This document shows, piece by piece, positions 1 through 8,067 of a stretch of DNA of 64,000 bases. The notes beneath the pieces were generated by a model that was given only the letters and a program-made list of their open reading frames with translations, was not told the origin of the DNA and did no database searches. The stretch spans positions 1 to 64,000 of the forward strand of contig NZ_BMPO01000008.1 in the NCBI RefSeq assembly GCF_014647635.1, written 5' to 3'. This stretch comes from Pseudomonas matsuisoli. GTDB taxonomy: Bacteria; Pseudomonadota; Gammaproteobacteria; Pseudomonadales; Pseudomonadaceae. Both the position numbers and the translations under genes were made by a program. Positions within the stretch are counted from its first letter, which is position 1. Each line of letters opens with the position of its first letter.

Positions 1-220
1 CAGCCGAGTCGTACTCAACGTGGGACGTGTTGATGGTGATACCACGCGCCTTCTCTTCAGGTGCGTTGTCGATCTGCGAGAAATCACGCGCAGAACCGCC
101 CCAGGTCTCAGCGCAAACCTTGGTCAGCGCTGCGGTCAGAGTGGTTTTACCGTGGTCAACGTGACCGATAGTGCCTACGTTGACGTGCGGTTTGTTACGT
201 TCGAATTTCTCTTTTGCCAT
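1..220 (-). CDS. tuf: Elongation factor Tu, N-terminal part (runs off window)
   Basis: The first 73 codons of EF-Tu, the GTPase that brings aminoacyl-tRNA to the ribosome, are present; the gene continues beyond base 1. The reading frame starts [20 protein letters not shown] and continues with the P-loop GHVDHGKTT and the switch-I segment [10 protein letters not shown], all diagnostic of EF-Tu. The start codon is at 220-218. It lies downstream of the tRNA-Thr gene on the same strand, the usual tRNA-tufB arrangement of gammaproteobacteria, so it is probably in the same transcript as the tRNAs. Many proteobacteria carry a second tuf copy; only one is in this window. Confidence 0.97.
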   Translation of the reverse strand, partial: MAKEKFERNKPHVNVGTIGHVDHGKTTLTAALTKVCAETWGGSARDFSQIDNAPEEKARGITINTSHVEYDSA

Positions 221-304
221 CTTTTCGGCCCCCATCAATGTACTGAACGAGTTCGCGACCATTAAAACAAAGGCAGATATCTACATATCTGCCTTGCTCG
301 AGAA

Positions 305-380
305 TGGAGCTCATGAGCGGATTTGAACCGCTGACCTCACCCTTACCAAGGGTGTGCTCTACCAACTGAGCTACATGAGC
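305..380 (-). tRNA. tRNA-Thr (GGU anticodon)
   Basis: A complete 76-base cloverleaf with encoded CCA. The acceptor stem pairs GCUCAUG with CAUGAGC, the D-arm reads AGCUCAGUUGGUAGAGC, the anticodon stem CACCC/GGGUG encloses the loop UUGGUAA with anticodon GGU, and the T-arm carries GGUUCAAAUC. It reads ACC/ACU threonine codons. It lies between tRNA-Gly and tuf in one apparent operon. Confidence 0.97.
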
Positions 381-409
381 CAAACGTAATGCCAGAACAA
401 CATCAAAGC

Positions 410-483
<74 letters not shown>

Positions 484-509
484 GGAGCCCGGTAGCTCTC
501 GCTAGAAAC

Positions 510-527
510 TGGTGGAGGGATCCCTCC
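510..527 (-). pseudogene. Residual acceptor stem of a deleted tRNA-Tyr
   Basis: On the minus strand these 18 bases read GGAGGGATCCCTCCACCA: the 5' acceptor strand GGAGGG plus AT joined directly to a 3' acceptor strand CCCTCC and the CCA end. This is what a Pseudomonas tRNA-Tyr (which starts GGAGGG and ends CCCTCCACCA) would leave if its whole body were removed. The position also fits: the tRNA-Tyr gene normally comes first, before tRNA-Gly and tRNA-Thr. A collapsed assembly is the main alternative, and chance formation of a 14-base palindrome next to CCA is another. Confidence 0.6.
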
Positions 528-540
528 AAAAGGAGGCGGC

Positions 541-569
541 ATTCTCATTTCATGCCACCCTACTGTCAA
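541..569 (-). promoter_or_regulatory. Sigma70 promoter of the tRNA-tuf operon
   Basis: On the minus strand a perfect -35 box TTGACA (569-564) is followed after 17 bases by GAGAAT (546-541) as -10 box and a GC-rich discriminator, as in stable-RNA promoters. The start site would fall near 534, a few bases before the tRNA-Tyr stub. Nothing else is visible between here and the SPOR gene. Confidence 0.75.
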
Positions 570-673
570 GCGTTTTCTTAATTAAAACTTAAGGTTAGCT
601 ATGTCGACAGTGCTTCTTCCTGGTCACGCATCGCGCACCCTGTCTGAAAGCGGGCGCCATCTTATTCGAAGGT

Positions 674-1345
674 TTAGGGAGATGCAAGGCTCTCGCACGC
701 TTCGAGTCGGTGCTGAAGGCCGGGGAAGTCTTTGCTCAACTGCTCCAGGACCTGAGGCCCGATTAGACGACGCTCATCCGGCAGGATTCTGACCCAGTAA
801 GACGTGCGCGCCCGCGGTAGCTCGCGCATCGCAGGGTCATACCCCGCCGCACGTATCTTGTCTCGCGCCGCCTGCGCGACGCTTTCGCGCGCGAACATAC
901 CCAGGGAAATGCCATTGGTAAGATCCCCCTCGCCAATGAGATACCCTTCGATCTGACGCGCCTGCAGCTCTCGCAGTTGACGCAACGAGGCCTCCCGCGA
1001 CGCCAATGGCGGTAGATAAAGCCAAAAATCGGTGTCGGATGCGACGGACTCTTCCCGTATATCGCCTTGGGCACCCAGACTTAGTACACGCTGACGCAGC
1101 TGGTCAGCCAAGTCCTGCTGTGCGGCGCCGCCAATGAACAGGCAGGTTTCCGGCTCTGCCCTGGAAGCTCCCGCCACCGCAGGTGCAAGCCGCTCGGACG
1201 CTTCACTCAACAATTGTATGTTGTGCTTTTCGGCCGCTTTCAGCGCCGAGTACTCCGCAGGCCTTGGCTCAGAAGCGACGCCCTGCAAATGCCAGACGTA
1301 ATAGAAAAGGTTGAGCACCACCAGCAGCATGAATAGCCAGCGCAT
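674..1345 (-). CDS. Membrane-anchored SPOR-domain protein
   Basis: This 223-residue protein begins with one hydrophobic segment (residues about 3-20) followed by a variable linker and a C-terminal region from about residue 105 to 215 with two repeat-like halves (FWLYLPPLASREAS and SYWVRILPDE) typical of SPOR-like domains. SPOR domains bind denuded glycan strands at division septa; whether this one does is inference. It is the third gene of birA-coaX-SPOR, and its ATG overlaps the coaX stop by one base (TAATG), so the genes are translationally coupled. The equivalent P. aeruginosa neighbour is an uncharacterised protein at the same place. Confidence 0.8.
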   Translation of the reverse strand: MRWLFMLLVVLNLFYYVWHLQGVASEPRPAEYSALKAAEKHNIQLLSEASERLAPAVAGASRAEPETCLFIGGAAQQDLADQLRQRVLSLGAQGDIREESVASDTDFWLYLPPLASREASLRQLRELQARQIEGYLIGEGDLTNGISLGMFARESVAQAARDKIRAAGYDPAMRELPRARTSYWVRILPDERRLIGPQVLEQLSKDFPGLQHRLEACESLASP

Positions 1346-2103
1346 TAGGAACGACCAGGCTGGGGGCAGGCGATTGCCAGCCCTTGGAAGACCAGGTCCG
1401 GCACGATATGAGCGTTGTTGATGGCTTCGCTCGCAAGCACTGCGTCACCGCCGGTCAAGAACACATCCATCTCCATCCCTATGAACTCCGCCGCCATGGC
1501 GACCTGCGTTGCGACGAAGCTACGCATCATCAATGCGCACCCCCGCTCGACGGCTTCCACGGTAGATCGCCCGGGTTCGAGAAGTGTTAGAGCCTTCTCT
1601 GCGGACGCCATGTCATAGCGAATTCTTCGGGTGTGCGTCCGCAACTGATCACGCATCAGCGGCACGCCTGGGCAGATATACCCCCCCAGATGCCGGCCCT
1701 CGCGAGAGACGAGGTCGCACGTGACAGCGGTCCCTAGGTCCAGGACGATGCACGCCCTTTTGGACAGAGAATACGCCGCAACGATGGCCATCCAGCGATC
1801 CAGACCCAGCCGTTGATAGTCATCGTACCCGTTGGTTACACCCGCCAAGGACGTAGACGGTTTGGCGACGGCCACAGGAATAGCGAAATCGTTACCGATC
1901 GACATCGATAACTGTTGGGTTTCCTCTTCGCTGCGCACGCTGACGAATCGGCAAAACGATAGCTGGAGCGATTCCATCGCATGCAGCTCTTCCAACAAGC
2001 GATCAGGCGTATCGACCGCTCCGCCGCCCATGCTCGCGCACGTCTTCTCGCAAAGCACACGCCATTTGATCAGGCTGTTACCGCAGTCCATTTCCAGGAT
2101 CAT
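1345..2103 (-). CDS. coaX: Type III pantothenate kinase
   Basis: CoaX phosphorylates pantothenate, the first step of coenzyme A synthesis, in the cytoplasm. The 252-residue sequence has the ASKHA-fold signatures: N-terminal [10 protein letters not shown] (phosphate-1 motif), central [13 protein letters not shown] (phosphate-2 motif), GGYICPG and a late FLTGGDA adenosine motif. Length fits the family (about 250). Its ATG overlaps the birA stop by four bases (ATGA). Type III kinases are insensitive to CoA feedback and replace CoaA in Pseudomonas. Confidence 0.95.
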   Translation of the reverse strand: MILEMDCGNSLIKWRVLCEKTCASMGGGAVDTPDRLLEELHAMESLQLSFCRFVSVRSEEETQQLSMSIGNDFAIPVAVAKPSTSLAGVTNGYDDYQRLGLDRWMAIVAAYSLSKRACIVLDLGTAVTCDLVSREGRHLGGYICPGVPLMRDQLRTHTRRIRYDMASAEKALTLLEPGRSTVEAVERGCALMMRSFVATQVAMAAEFIGMEMDVFLTGGDAVLASEAINNAHIVPDLVFQGLAIACPQPGRS

Positions 2104-3053
2104 GAATCGAGCCTCAAGCTAAGCTCACCGCCACTGTAGCTGCGTTCGCCATCGGGCCCCATCAAACGCAGCGCACCGCGATCGTCGACGCCAAGGGCGA
2201 CGCCAGACATTTTCGAATTTCCTGCCAATAACGCCACAGCCTCGCCGCGCCAGGCGTGCGCGTTTTCCCAGCGAGACCTCAACGCACGGAAACCACCCTG
2301 GCGATGCTCGGCAACGCACGCATGCAGCGATTCGGTCAGTCGAAGCACAAGCTCGGTCCGATCGAAGTCGCGGTGACAGGCATTGCTCAAGGACGTCCAC
2401 GGCTGGTCGATCACATCCGCAGCCCGCATATTCACGTTGATGCCCACTCCAATGACGGCGCGACACACGTCCGCCGGGTCGCCGTGCAATTCGATCAGGA
2501 TGCCGGCGACTTTGCGATTGGCGATCAAAAGATCGTTTGGCCATTTGAGCCCGAGCCCTTCGACGCCAAGCGATTGCAGCGCTTCGAGCACAGCCACACC
2601 GACCGTCAGGCTCAACCCATCAAGCGCTTCGAGCCCGGAGGTGAACTCCATCACGACGCTGTAATAGATGTTCTGCCCAAACGGGCTTATCCACTGGCGT
2701 CCACGCCGTCCTTTACCGGCAGATTGTTGCTCGGCGATAACGGCAAATGGAGGGCGCGCGCCCGCAACCAGCCGGCGATAGACCTCGGTACTGGTGGAGT
2801 CCACGACATCCAGAACGTCGATGGGCCAGGCGCTTCTGCCCTGGCTCGCGGCCAATTGGTCACGATCGAGCAACCGCAGCGGCTGCGCTAGACGATAACC
2901 CTTGCCGGGGACAGCATGTACATCGAGACCGAAATCCGTCTTAAGTTGCTGCAACCGCTTCCAGACACCGCTGCGGCTAAGCCCGACATGCTCACCAAGC
3001 GCTTCGCCGGAGTGAAAGGCGCCGTCGCTGAGCCGCGTCAAAAGTCTATTCAT
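2100..3053 (-). CDS. birA: Biotin-protein ligase / biotin operon repressor
   Basis: Bifunctional BirA makes biotinyl-5'-AMP, transfers biotin to carrier proteins, and acts as a repressor. In the 317-residue product the winged-helix HTH is at residues about 1-60 ([20 protein letters not shown]), and the ligase domain carries the biotin/ATP loop GKGRRGRQW and the motif LKWPNDLL, followed by a C-terminal SH3-like domain. I start at the ATG at 3053 because BirA proteins begin just before the HTH; an in-frame upstream extension to 3131 encodes nothing family-like. It heads the birA-coaX-SPOR operon. Confidence 0.95.
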   Translation of the reverse strand: MNRLLTRLSDGAFHSGEALGEHVGLSRSGVWKRLQQLKTDFGLDVHAVPGKGYRLAQPLRLLDRDQLAASQGRSAWPIDVLDVVDSTSTEVYRRLVAGARPPFAVIAEQQSAGKGRRGRQWISPFGQNIYYSVVMEFTSGLEALDGLSLTVGVAVLEALQSLGVEGLGLKWPNDLLIANRKVAGILIELHGDPADVCRAVIGVGINVNMRAADVIDQPWTSLSNACHRDFDRTELVLRLTESLHACVAEHRQGGFRALRSRWENAHAWRGEAVALLAGNSKMSGVALGVDDRGALRLMGPDGERSYSGGELSLRLDS

Positions 3054-3167
3054 ACGAAGGGGGGTCGCCGTACATGAACGGCGCATCATATCGGCGCCCC
3101 GATCAGAAGCAAAGCCAGCTAACCTCGTCACCCACGATACGGTGAGCGAGCGGCCGTACGGTAACGG

Positions 3168-3485
3168 TCAGGACGACGACAGCTTCATCAAGACTAAACC
3201 ACTGATAATCAACACCGCGGCCGCGATCCGCATTGGATTAGCAGCTTCCCCCAGCACTGCAATGCCGACGACGAAGGCGCCTACCGCACCGATACCGGTC
3301 CAAATCGTATAGGCGGTCCCAAGTGGCAGCGACTTCATCGAGATCGAGAGCAATGCGAAGCTTGCGATCATCACGAAGATCGTTATCACGGTCGGCCACA
3401 GCCGCGTGAACCCCTCTGACTGTTTCATCGAAAACGCCCAAACGACTTCCAACACGCCTGCACAAATCAAATACACCCACGCCAT
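3168..3485 (-). CDS. gdx: Guanidinium exporter, SMR family
   Basis: A 105-residue four-helix small multidrug resistance protein of the Gdx (formerly SugE) subtype, which exchanges guanidinium for protons across the inner membrane. Seen directly: MAWVYLICAGVLEVVWA with the substrate-binding glutamate at position 13, the TM3 segment GTAYTIWTGIGAVG, and LGEAANPMR, all typical of Gdx rather than EmrE-type pumps. The ATG at 3485 is preceded by GGAG at a good distance. A guanidine-II riboswitch ends just before this ribosome binding site, which settles both the start and the substrate. Confidence 0.96.
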   Translation of the reverse strand: MAWVYLICAGVLEVVWAFSMKQSEGFTRLWPTVITIFVMIASFALLSISMKSLPLGTAYTIWTGIGAVGAFVVGIAVLGEAANPMRIAAAVLIISGLVLMKLSSS

Positions 3486-3499
3486 TGCGGCTATCTCCA

Positions 3500-3556
3500 A
3501 AAACAAACGGGCCGTCCCGTACGTGTTTGCCTTTTATGGCCGAGGTCGTCCTCGAA
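3500..3556 (-). promoter_or_regulatory. Guanidine-II (mini-ykkC) riboswitch
   Basis: Two short hairpins with ACGR tetraloops lie in the leader of gdx on the minus strand: P1 CGAGG-ACGA-CCTCG (3554-3541) and P2 ACGGG-ACGG-CCCGT (3520-3507), joined by an A/U-rich linker and followed by the GGAG ribosome site. Paired ACGR-loop hairpins are the definition of guanidine-II aptamers, in which guanidine promotes loop-loop docking and frees the ribosome site. The P1 stem starts only about 10 bases after the stop codon of the upstream PACE gene, so it can act inside a shared transcript. Confidence 0.92.
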
Positions 3557-3562
3557 ACGTCG

Positions 3563-4024
3563 TCACGCCTCAGGGCAGCGACCAGAAGCAGACGTTCTGC
3601 GCTCCAACAGCCGCACCCGCAGAAGGTCATACCCCCAATTGAAGGCTAGCGTATACGGCAAGAAGAACAGGATCAGCCCGATATCCAACACCAGTGCCGC
3701 CAGCAGGCTAATGGAAAGCCACCAAGCCGCCAGCGGGACGAGCAGGAAGATCAATCCAAGCTCGAACAGCACGGCATGCACCAGCCGCATCCCAAGCCCC
3801 CGCTGAAACTTGAGGCGTTGCTGAGCCGCGTCGAAGCCTGCATTGAATGCCATGTTCCAGAGCATCGCGATCACGGAAAACATGAGCGTAAGCAATCCAG
3901 CGTGAGCCAATGATTTTTCGGTAAACCACGCCAGTGCGGGCGCGCAGATCAAGACGGCGATGAGTTCGAACAGCGCCGCGTGGATCAGCCGCTCAGTAAA
4001 GGATCGTTGGATGACAGACAGCAT
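3563..4024 (-). CDS. PACE-family multidrug/polyamine efflux protein
   Basis: A 153-residue inner-membrane protein with four predicted helices arranged as two homologous pairs: RLIHAALFELIAV...MLWNMAFNAGFD and RLVHAVLFELGLI...LPYTLAFNWGYD. This tandem pattern is the proteobacterial antimicrobial compound efflux (AceI/PACE) signature; Glu20 corresponds to the essential membrane glutamate of AceI. Known members export chlorhexidine and short-chain diamines. It is divergent from a LysR gene, the AceI-AceR arrangement, and lies upstream of and in the same direction as the riboswitch and gdx. Confidence 0.9.
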   Translation of the reverse strand: MLSVIQRSFTERLIHAALFELIAVLICAPALAWFTEKSLAHAGLLTLMFSVIAMLWNMAFNAGFDAAQQRLKFQRGLGMRLVHAVLFELGLIFLLVPLAAWWLSISLLAALVLDIGLILFFLPYTLAFNWGYDLLRVRLLERRTSASGRCPEA

Positions 4025-4105
4025 CGTTTGCGTTCCAGCTCAGGAGTCGCGCTATATTCATCGGCATTCCCCTTGTTTACTAATTAGCTGCTATCGGAAT
4101 AACCG

Positions 4106-4978
4106 ATGAATGCATCCACCGAATCATTGAAAGCGTTCGCCCATGCCGCGTCCTCGGGTTCCTTCAGCGAGGCGGCACGAAAGCTGGGCAAAAGCCAGTC
4201 CACTATTAGCGAAGCCATCGCCCGCCTGGAACTCGATACCGGTGTCGAGCTTTTCCAGCGCCATACTCGGCGCTTGGTGCTGACCGACGCCGGCGCCAGC
4301 CTGCTTGACCATGCCGAAGCCATTCTTGCAGCCGTGGATCGCTTTAGCCGACAGGCCAACACCCTTTCGCGGGGCGAGGAAGCCCGACTCACCCTCGCCC
4401 TGTCGGACGCTTATCAACAAAACCAATACGAAGCGCGGCTAACGGAACTCGACGAGCGCTATCCACAGCTGGAGTTCGAATGCCTGATTGCCGAGCGGGT
4501 CGATGTCCTTGACCTGGTTCGCCAGGGTCGCGCGCACCTGGGGTTATTGGCAGCGCAGCACCGCTATCCTCCCGATATCGCCCATGCGCGCACACGTGAA
4601 AGTACCGAATTTGGCTTGTTCGTCAGCCGAACCCATGCCCTGACCGAAACACCTCGGGTCGACGACGCGACGCTCCAACGCTGGCGAGCGCTCCGACTCT
4701 CGAGCGTCGCCGCGAGCGAAGGTGGACATGACGATATGCCTGCAAGCGGAACGCAGTGCTGGGCCGCGCCAGATTATCTACTGCTACTTGAAATGGCTGC
4801 CCTTGGGTTCGGCTGGGCAGCGTTACCCAAACCACTGGTAAACGCCTATGGGCAAAACCGCCTTGCAGAGCTGACGGCCAATGGCTGGCCACGGCACGTG
4901 GCCGTGGATGTCGTCTGGTCTCGCCAGCGCGACCTGGGCCCCGCCGCCGCATGGCTGCTCGACCGTTTGCTGGCCTGA
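4106..4978 (+). CDS. LysR-type regulator, probably of the PACE pump
   Basis: A 290-residue LysR protein: the winged HTH is at residues about 5-65 (SGSFSEAARKLGKSQSTISEAIARLE) and is followed by a periplasmic-binding-protein-like effector domain. It is divergently transcribed from the PACE gene with about 80 bases between the starts, as AceR is from aceI, so it probably activates that pump when an amine substrate binds. The inducer is unknown. Confidence 0.88.
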   Translation: MNASTESLKAFAHAASSGSFSEAARKLGKSQSTISEAIARLELDTGVELFQRHTRRLVLTDAGASLLDHAEAILAAVDRFSRQANTLSRGEEARLTLALSDAYQQNQYEARLTELDERYPQLEFECLIAERVDVLDLVRQGRAHLGLLAAQHRYPPDIAHARTRESTEFGLFVSRTHALTETPRVDDATLQRWRALRLSSVAASEGGHDDMPASGTQCWAAPDYLLLLEMAALGFGWAALPKPLVNAYGQNRLAELTANGWPRHVAVDVVWSRQRDLGPAAAWLLDRLLA

Positions 4979-5229
4979 GCCGGCGAAGCTGCCTGGCAGA
5001 CCGTCATGTGTGTGTGTCCAGTGCGCCACGCAAGCTTTACGACCGCCGGGTCACTCCGGATCGCGTATAGAACAAACCAATCCCGCTAATTCGCATACCT
5101 GGCGCGCCCCATGGAAAGGACATTCGATTGACTCATTCATGTCAAAAGATGTCAGTGTTCAGGGTTGGTCGGTTTTTACCGCCGTCCACTGCCCGTATCT
5201 TCTCGCCGCGTTTCTCAAGGAGCCCCACG

Positions 5230-5916
5230 TTGCTGGACCTTATCAGCACCCCGGAATTCTGGCTTGGCGTTGCCCAGATCATCGCGATCGACCTACTGCT
5301 GGGTGGCGACAATGCCGTTGTCATCGCGCTCGCCTGCCGACGCCTTCCCGACCATCAGCGCAACCGCGCCATCGTCATTGGTGCGCTTGGCGCTATCGTG
5401 CTGCGGCTGGCACTGATCTTCTTCGCCCTCGAACTGCTGGACTTGCCTTACCTCAGGCTCGTAGGGGGCGCCCTGTTGCTGTGGATCGGCATCAAACTCG
5501 TTCGTGACGATGGAGACGACAACGAAGACCTGAAGGCCAGTACCCACCTTTGGGGGGCGGTCAGAACCATCATCATCGCCGACGCGGTCATGAGCCTGGA
5601 TAACGTGCTGGCGGTTGCCGCGGCCTCCCACGGTGAAATCGTGCTCGTCGCGATTGGCATCCTCATCAGTATCCCGCTCATCGTCTGGGGGAGTCGCCTG
5701 GTGCTGTGGCTGATGGATCGCTTCCCCATCATCGTCACGTTTGGCGGCGCACTGCTTGGCTGGATCGCGGGAGAGATGGCCGCGCACGACTTGGCGCTTC
5801 CAGAGATGCCGGGATGGATCCCCTATGCAGCCGGCACTACCGGCGCGGCGGTCGTCTTGCTGGCAGGGTTACTACTCAATGCGGCAGCACGAAAGCGCGC
5901 CGCGCGCTCGGCCTAG
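5230..5916 (+). CDS. TerC-family (YjbE-type) integral membrane protein
   Basis: A 228-residue membrane protein with about seven hydrophobic segments. Two acidic motifs typical of TerC proteins are present: IAIDLLLGGDNAVVIAL near the N terminus and IIIADAVMSLDNVLAVAA in the middle. Family members are linked to metal-ion (Mn) export and tellurium resistance. I choose the TTG at 5230 because AAGGAG lies seven bases before it and the family-like sequence begins there; the frame is open upstream to an ATG at 5128 but that part is not TerC-like. No Mn riboswitch was recognised upstream. Confidence 0.85.
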   Translation: MLDLISTPEFWLGVAQIIAIDLLLGGDNAVVIALACRRLPDHQRNRAIVIGALGAIVLRLALIFFALELLDLPYLRLVGGALLLWIGIKLVRDDGDDNEDLKASTHLWGAVRTIIIADAVMSLDNVLAVAAASHGEIVLVAIGILISIPLIVWGSRLVLWLMDRFPIIVTFGGALLGWIAGEMAAHDLALPEMPGWIPYAAGTTGAAVVLLAGLLLNAAARKRAARSA

Positions 5917-6009
5917 CGGGTGAACACGCGGGCGCCCGCTAGACGGGGATGCGCTGACGGGTTGCCGACATGCAACTCATCTCGCGCCCCCATCAGCGCC
6001 GTGACACCT

Positions 6010-7002
6010 TTATAGCGACGTCACGCCGCCTGCCGGAACTGCAACCGCATGCACGGCGATACCGTTACGCAACGGCTCACCGAGCGCGTCGAGCGACACC
6101 TCGAACGTATCGCCAGGCTCGGCTTTGATCCCATCGGCGAAAGACAGCGTCGCCGTGCCGAAGAAGTGCACGTGTACATCGCCCGGTCGCAAGAACTGCG
6201 CGTACTTGAAGTGGTGGTACTCGAGGTTCTCCAGCGTGTGACACATGTTGCTCTCGCCAGAAAGGAATTCTTTCTCCCAGAGCACCTCGCCATTACGAAG
6301 GATACGACTGGTGCCTGCCAGGTGCGCCGGCAATTCACCGATCAACAGTTCAGGCCCGAACGAGCAATAACGCAGCTTGGAATGAGCGAGGTAGAGGTAA
6401 TTCTTGCGCTCGGTCACGTGGTCGGAAAACTCGTTTCCGAGGGCGAAACCTACCCGGTACGGTTTGCCGTCGTAGCCGATGACATAAAGCCCCGTCAGCT
6501 CCGGTTCCTCGCCAAAGTCTTCGGCGAAATCAGGGACCGGAAAGTCCTGACCCGGGCGGACGACGATGCTGCCGTCGCCCTTATAGAACCATTCTGGCTG
6601 CGCACCGGGCGTACCTGAAGACGGGCGACCGCCCTCCAGGCCCCAGCGGAAGATCTGCATGGTGTCGGTGACCTTTTCCTCGACCGCGACTTGCTGATGC
6701 ATCTTGTCGCGCGTGGAAGCGCTGCCCAGATGGGTCAGCCCCGTGCCACTGACCAGGCAATGCGCCGCATCGTCGTGATCCAACGGCGCCAGCACGCGGT
6801 TGCTTTCGAGCAACTCGCGATAGACCGGGCCGGATTCGAGCCCCTGGGCGTCGATCTGCGCCAGTAGCCCCTTACCGCCGCGAATGGCGCTTAGCGCGAG
6901 TTCGCGCGTACTGGTCACGCCCTTCACTACCTGTACACGGTCGCCATCGACTACGCCCACGTGGCGCTGGCCATTTTCGTTCTCGAATTGAATCAGCCGC
7001 AT
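6010..7002 (-). CDS. AraD1/GguC-type FAH-superfamily sugar-acid dehydratase
   Basis: A 330-residue fumarylacetoacetate-hydrolase-fold protein of the AraD1 (GguC) branch, whose studied members dehydrate L-2-keto-3-deoxyarabonate to 2-oxoglutarate semialdehyde. Visible features are the family start MRLIQFENENGQRHVGVVDG, the segment SGTGLTHLGSASTRDKMHQ, GTPGAQPEWFYKGDG, and the metal-site region FGEEPELTGLYVIG...GFALGNEFSDH. It is divergent from a LysR gene of the GbpR type, a known partnership for gguC-like genes. Substrate assignment to pentonate is inference; no dehydrogenase for the semialdehyde is in the window. Confidence 0.82.
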   Translation of the reverse strand: MRLIQFENENGQRHVGVVDGDRVQVVKGVTSTRELALSAIRGGKGLLAQIDAQGLESGPVYRELLESNRVLAPLDHDDAAHCLVSGTGLTHLGSASTRDKMHQQVAVEEKVTDTMQIFRWGLEGGRPSSGTPGAQPEWFYKGDGSIVVRPGQDFPVPDFAEDFGEEPELTGLYVIGYDGKPYRVGFALGNEFSDHVTERKNYLYLAHSKLRYCSFGPELLIGELPAHLAGTSRILRNGEVLWEKEFLSGESNMCHTLENLEYHHFKYAQFLRPGDVHVHFFGTATLSFADGIKAEPGDTFEVSLDALGEPLRNGIAVHAVAVPAGGVTSL

Positions 7003-7098
7003 GACATCGATCCTTATTGTTGTAAGTCGCGGGCTCCGCGAATCACAGCACTTTAAAAATCGTCCCGCCTGCTGCCTAATGAAAGCTTCTGATCTAGC

Positions 7099-7115
7099 GA
7101 TAACCGTTACTTATC
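7099..7115. promoter_or_regulatory. Perfect 17-base palindrome, probable LysR operator
   Basis: The arms GATAA and TTATC flank seven bases, ending three bases before the LysR start codon at 7119 in the divergent araD1/LysR region. The gene has no visible Shine-Dalgarno sequence, so the palindrome occupies the place of one and would allow autorepression. A related 17-base element sits at exactly the same distance from the paralogous LysR gene at 26334. Confidence 0.6.
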
Positions 7116-7118
7116 CCC

Positions 7119-8036
7119 ATGGTCTCGCCACTCAACGCCATCGTTTCGCGACTCCGCCTGAAACACCTGCGCCTGCTGATTGCGCTCGATGAGCAGGGCT
7201 CGCTGCATCGCGCCGCTCAACAGATCGCCATCAGCCAGCCGGGCGCGACTAAAGCCCTGCACGACATCGAGACGGCGTTCGGTGCCAGCCTGTTCATCCG
7301 CAGCAGCCAAGGCCTGCAGGCCAACGACCTGGGTCGCTGCGTCATCCGTTATGCACGGTTGATCCACAGCGACCTGGCGCACCTGCGCGAAGAAATGGTC
7401 GGCATTCTCGAAGGCCAAGGAGGCCGGCTGTCCGTTGGCGTGATCATGGGTGCGGTACCGCTACTGATGCGCGCACTGACTCGCTTGCGTGACGTGCAAC
7501 CGGCGTTGTCGGTGGAGGTCATCGAAGACACCAGCGCACGCCTGCTGACCCTGCTGGACGAGGGCCGGCTGGATCTTGCGATCTGCCGTAGCAGCGTCAG
7601 CCGCCGTCCCGACGCCTACGACTGCCTGACCTTGCACGATGAAACGGTGGATGTGGTGGCGCATCCCACGCATCCACTGGCCGGGAAAGACCAGGTCGAT
7701 CTCGCTGAATTGGCCAGGCACCGCTGGGTGATCTACCCGACCAACATGCCGATGCGCCTGCTGCTGGAGCGCGAGCTTGCCGCCGCCGGCCTCGAATTCC
7801 CACGCTACCCCGTGGAAACGGCCTCCACCTTCGCCATGTTCAGCCTGTTGCAGGAAGACCCGTCATTGGTGGCGCTGATGCCAGCGGACGCCGCCGCCTT
7901 TGGTGAACGGTTCGGCATGCTCTCGCGTTTGCCACTGACGCTCGCCAGCCGTAACGAGCCCTATGGCGTGATCGTGCGCCATGGCATGGCCTTGTCCCCG
8001 CCCGCGCAGATGCTGTTGGACGAACTACGGCGGTGA
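7119..8036 (+). CDS. LysR-type regulator, GbpR-like (paralogue 1)
   Basis: A 305-residue LysR protein with an N-terminal HTH ([24 protein letters not shown]) and effector domain including RLSVGVIMGAVPLLM and [12 protein letters not shown]. It resembles GbpR-type regulators that control sugar-binding and sugar-acid genes. It is divergent from the AraD1-like gene and probably regulates it. It is clearly paralogous to the LysR protein at 26334-27317: long stretches such as [11 protein letters not shown] and [18 protein letters not shown] match. Confidence 0.88.
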   Translation: MVSPLNAIVSRLRLKHLRLLIALDEQGSLHRAAQQIAISQPGATKALHDIETAFGASLFIRSSQGLQANDLGRCVIRYARLIHSDLAHLREEMVGILEGQGGRLSVGVIMGAVPLLMRALTRLRDVQPALSVEVIEDTSARLLTLLDEGRLDLAICRSSVSRRPDAYDCLTLHDETVDVVAHPTHPLAGKDQVDLAELARHRWVIYPTNMPMRLLLERELAAAGLEFPRYPVETASTFAMFSLLQEDPSLVALMPADAAAFGERFGMLSRLPLTLASRNEPYGVIVRHGMALSPPAQMLLDELRR

Positions 8037-8067
8037 TGCCGGCCGTGGCATCACCACCTCTTGCGTT

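Noticed and set aside
195-383. 62-codon frame over the tRNA-Thr gene
   Set aside because: It lies across a tRNA gene and the tuf leader.
4979-5229. Mn-sensing yybP-ykoY riboswitch before the TerC gene
   Set aside because: TerC genes often have one, but I could not find its conserved loops in this leader.
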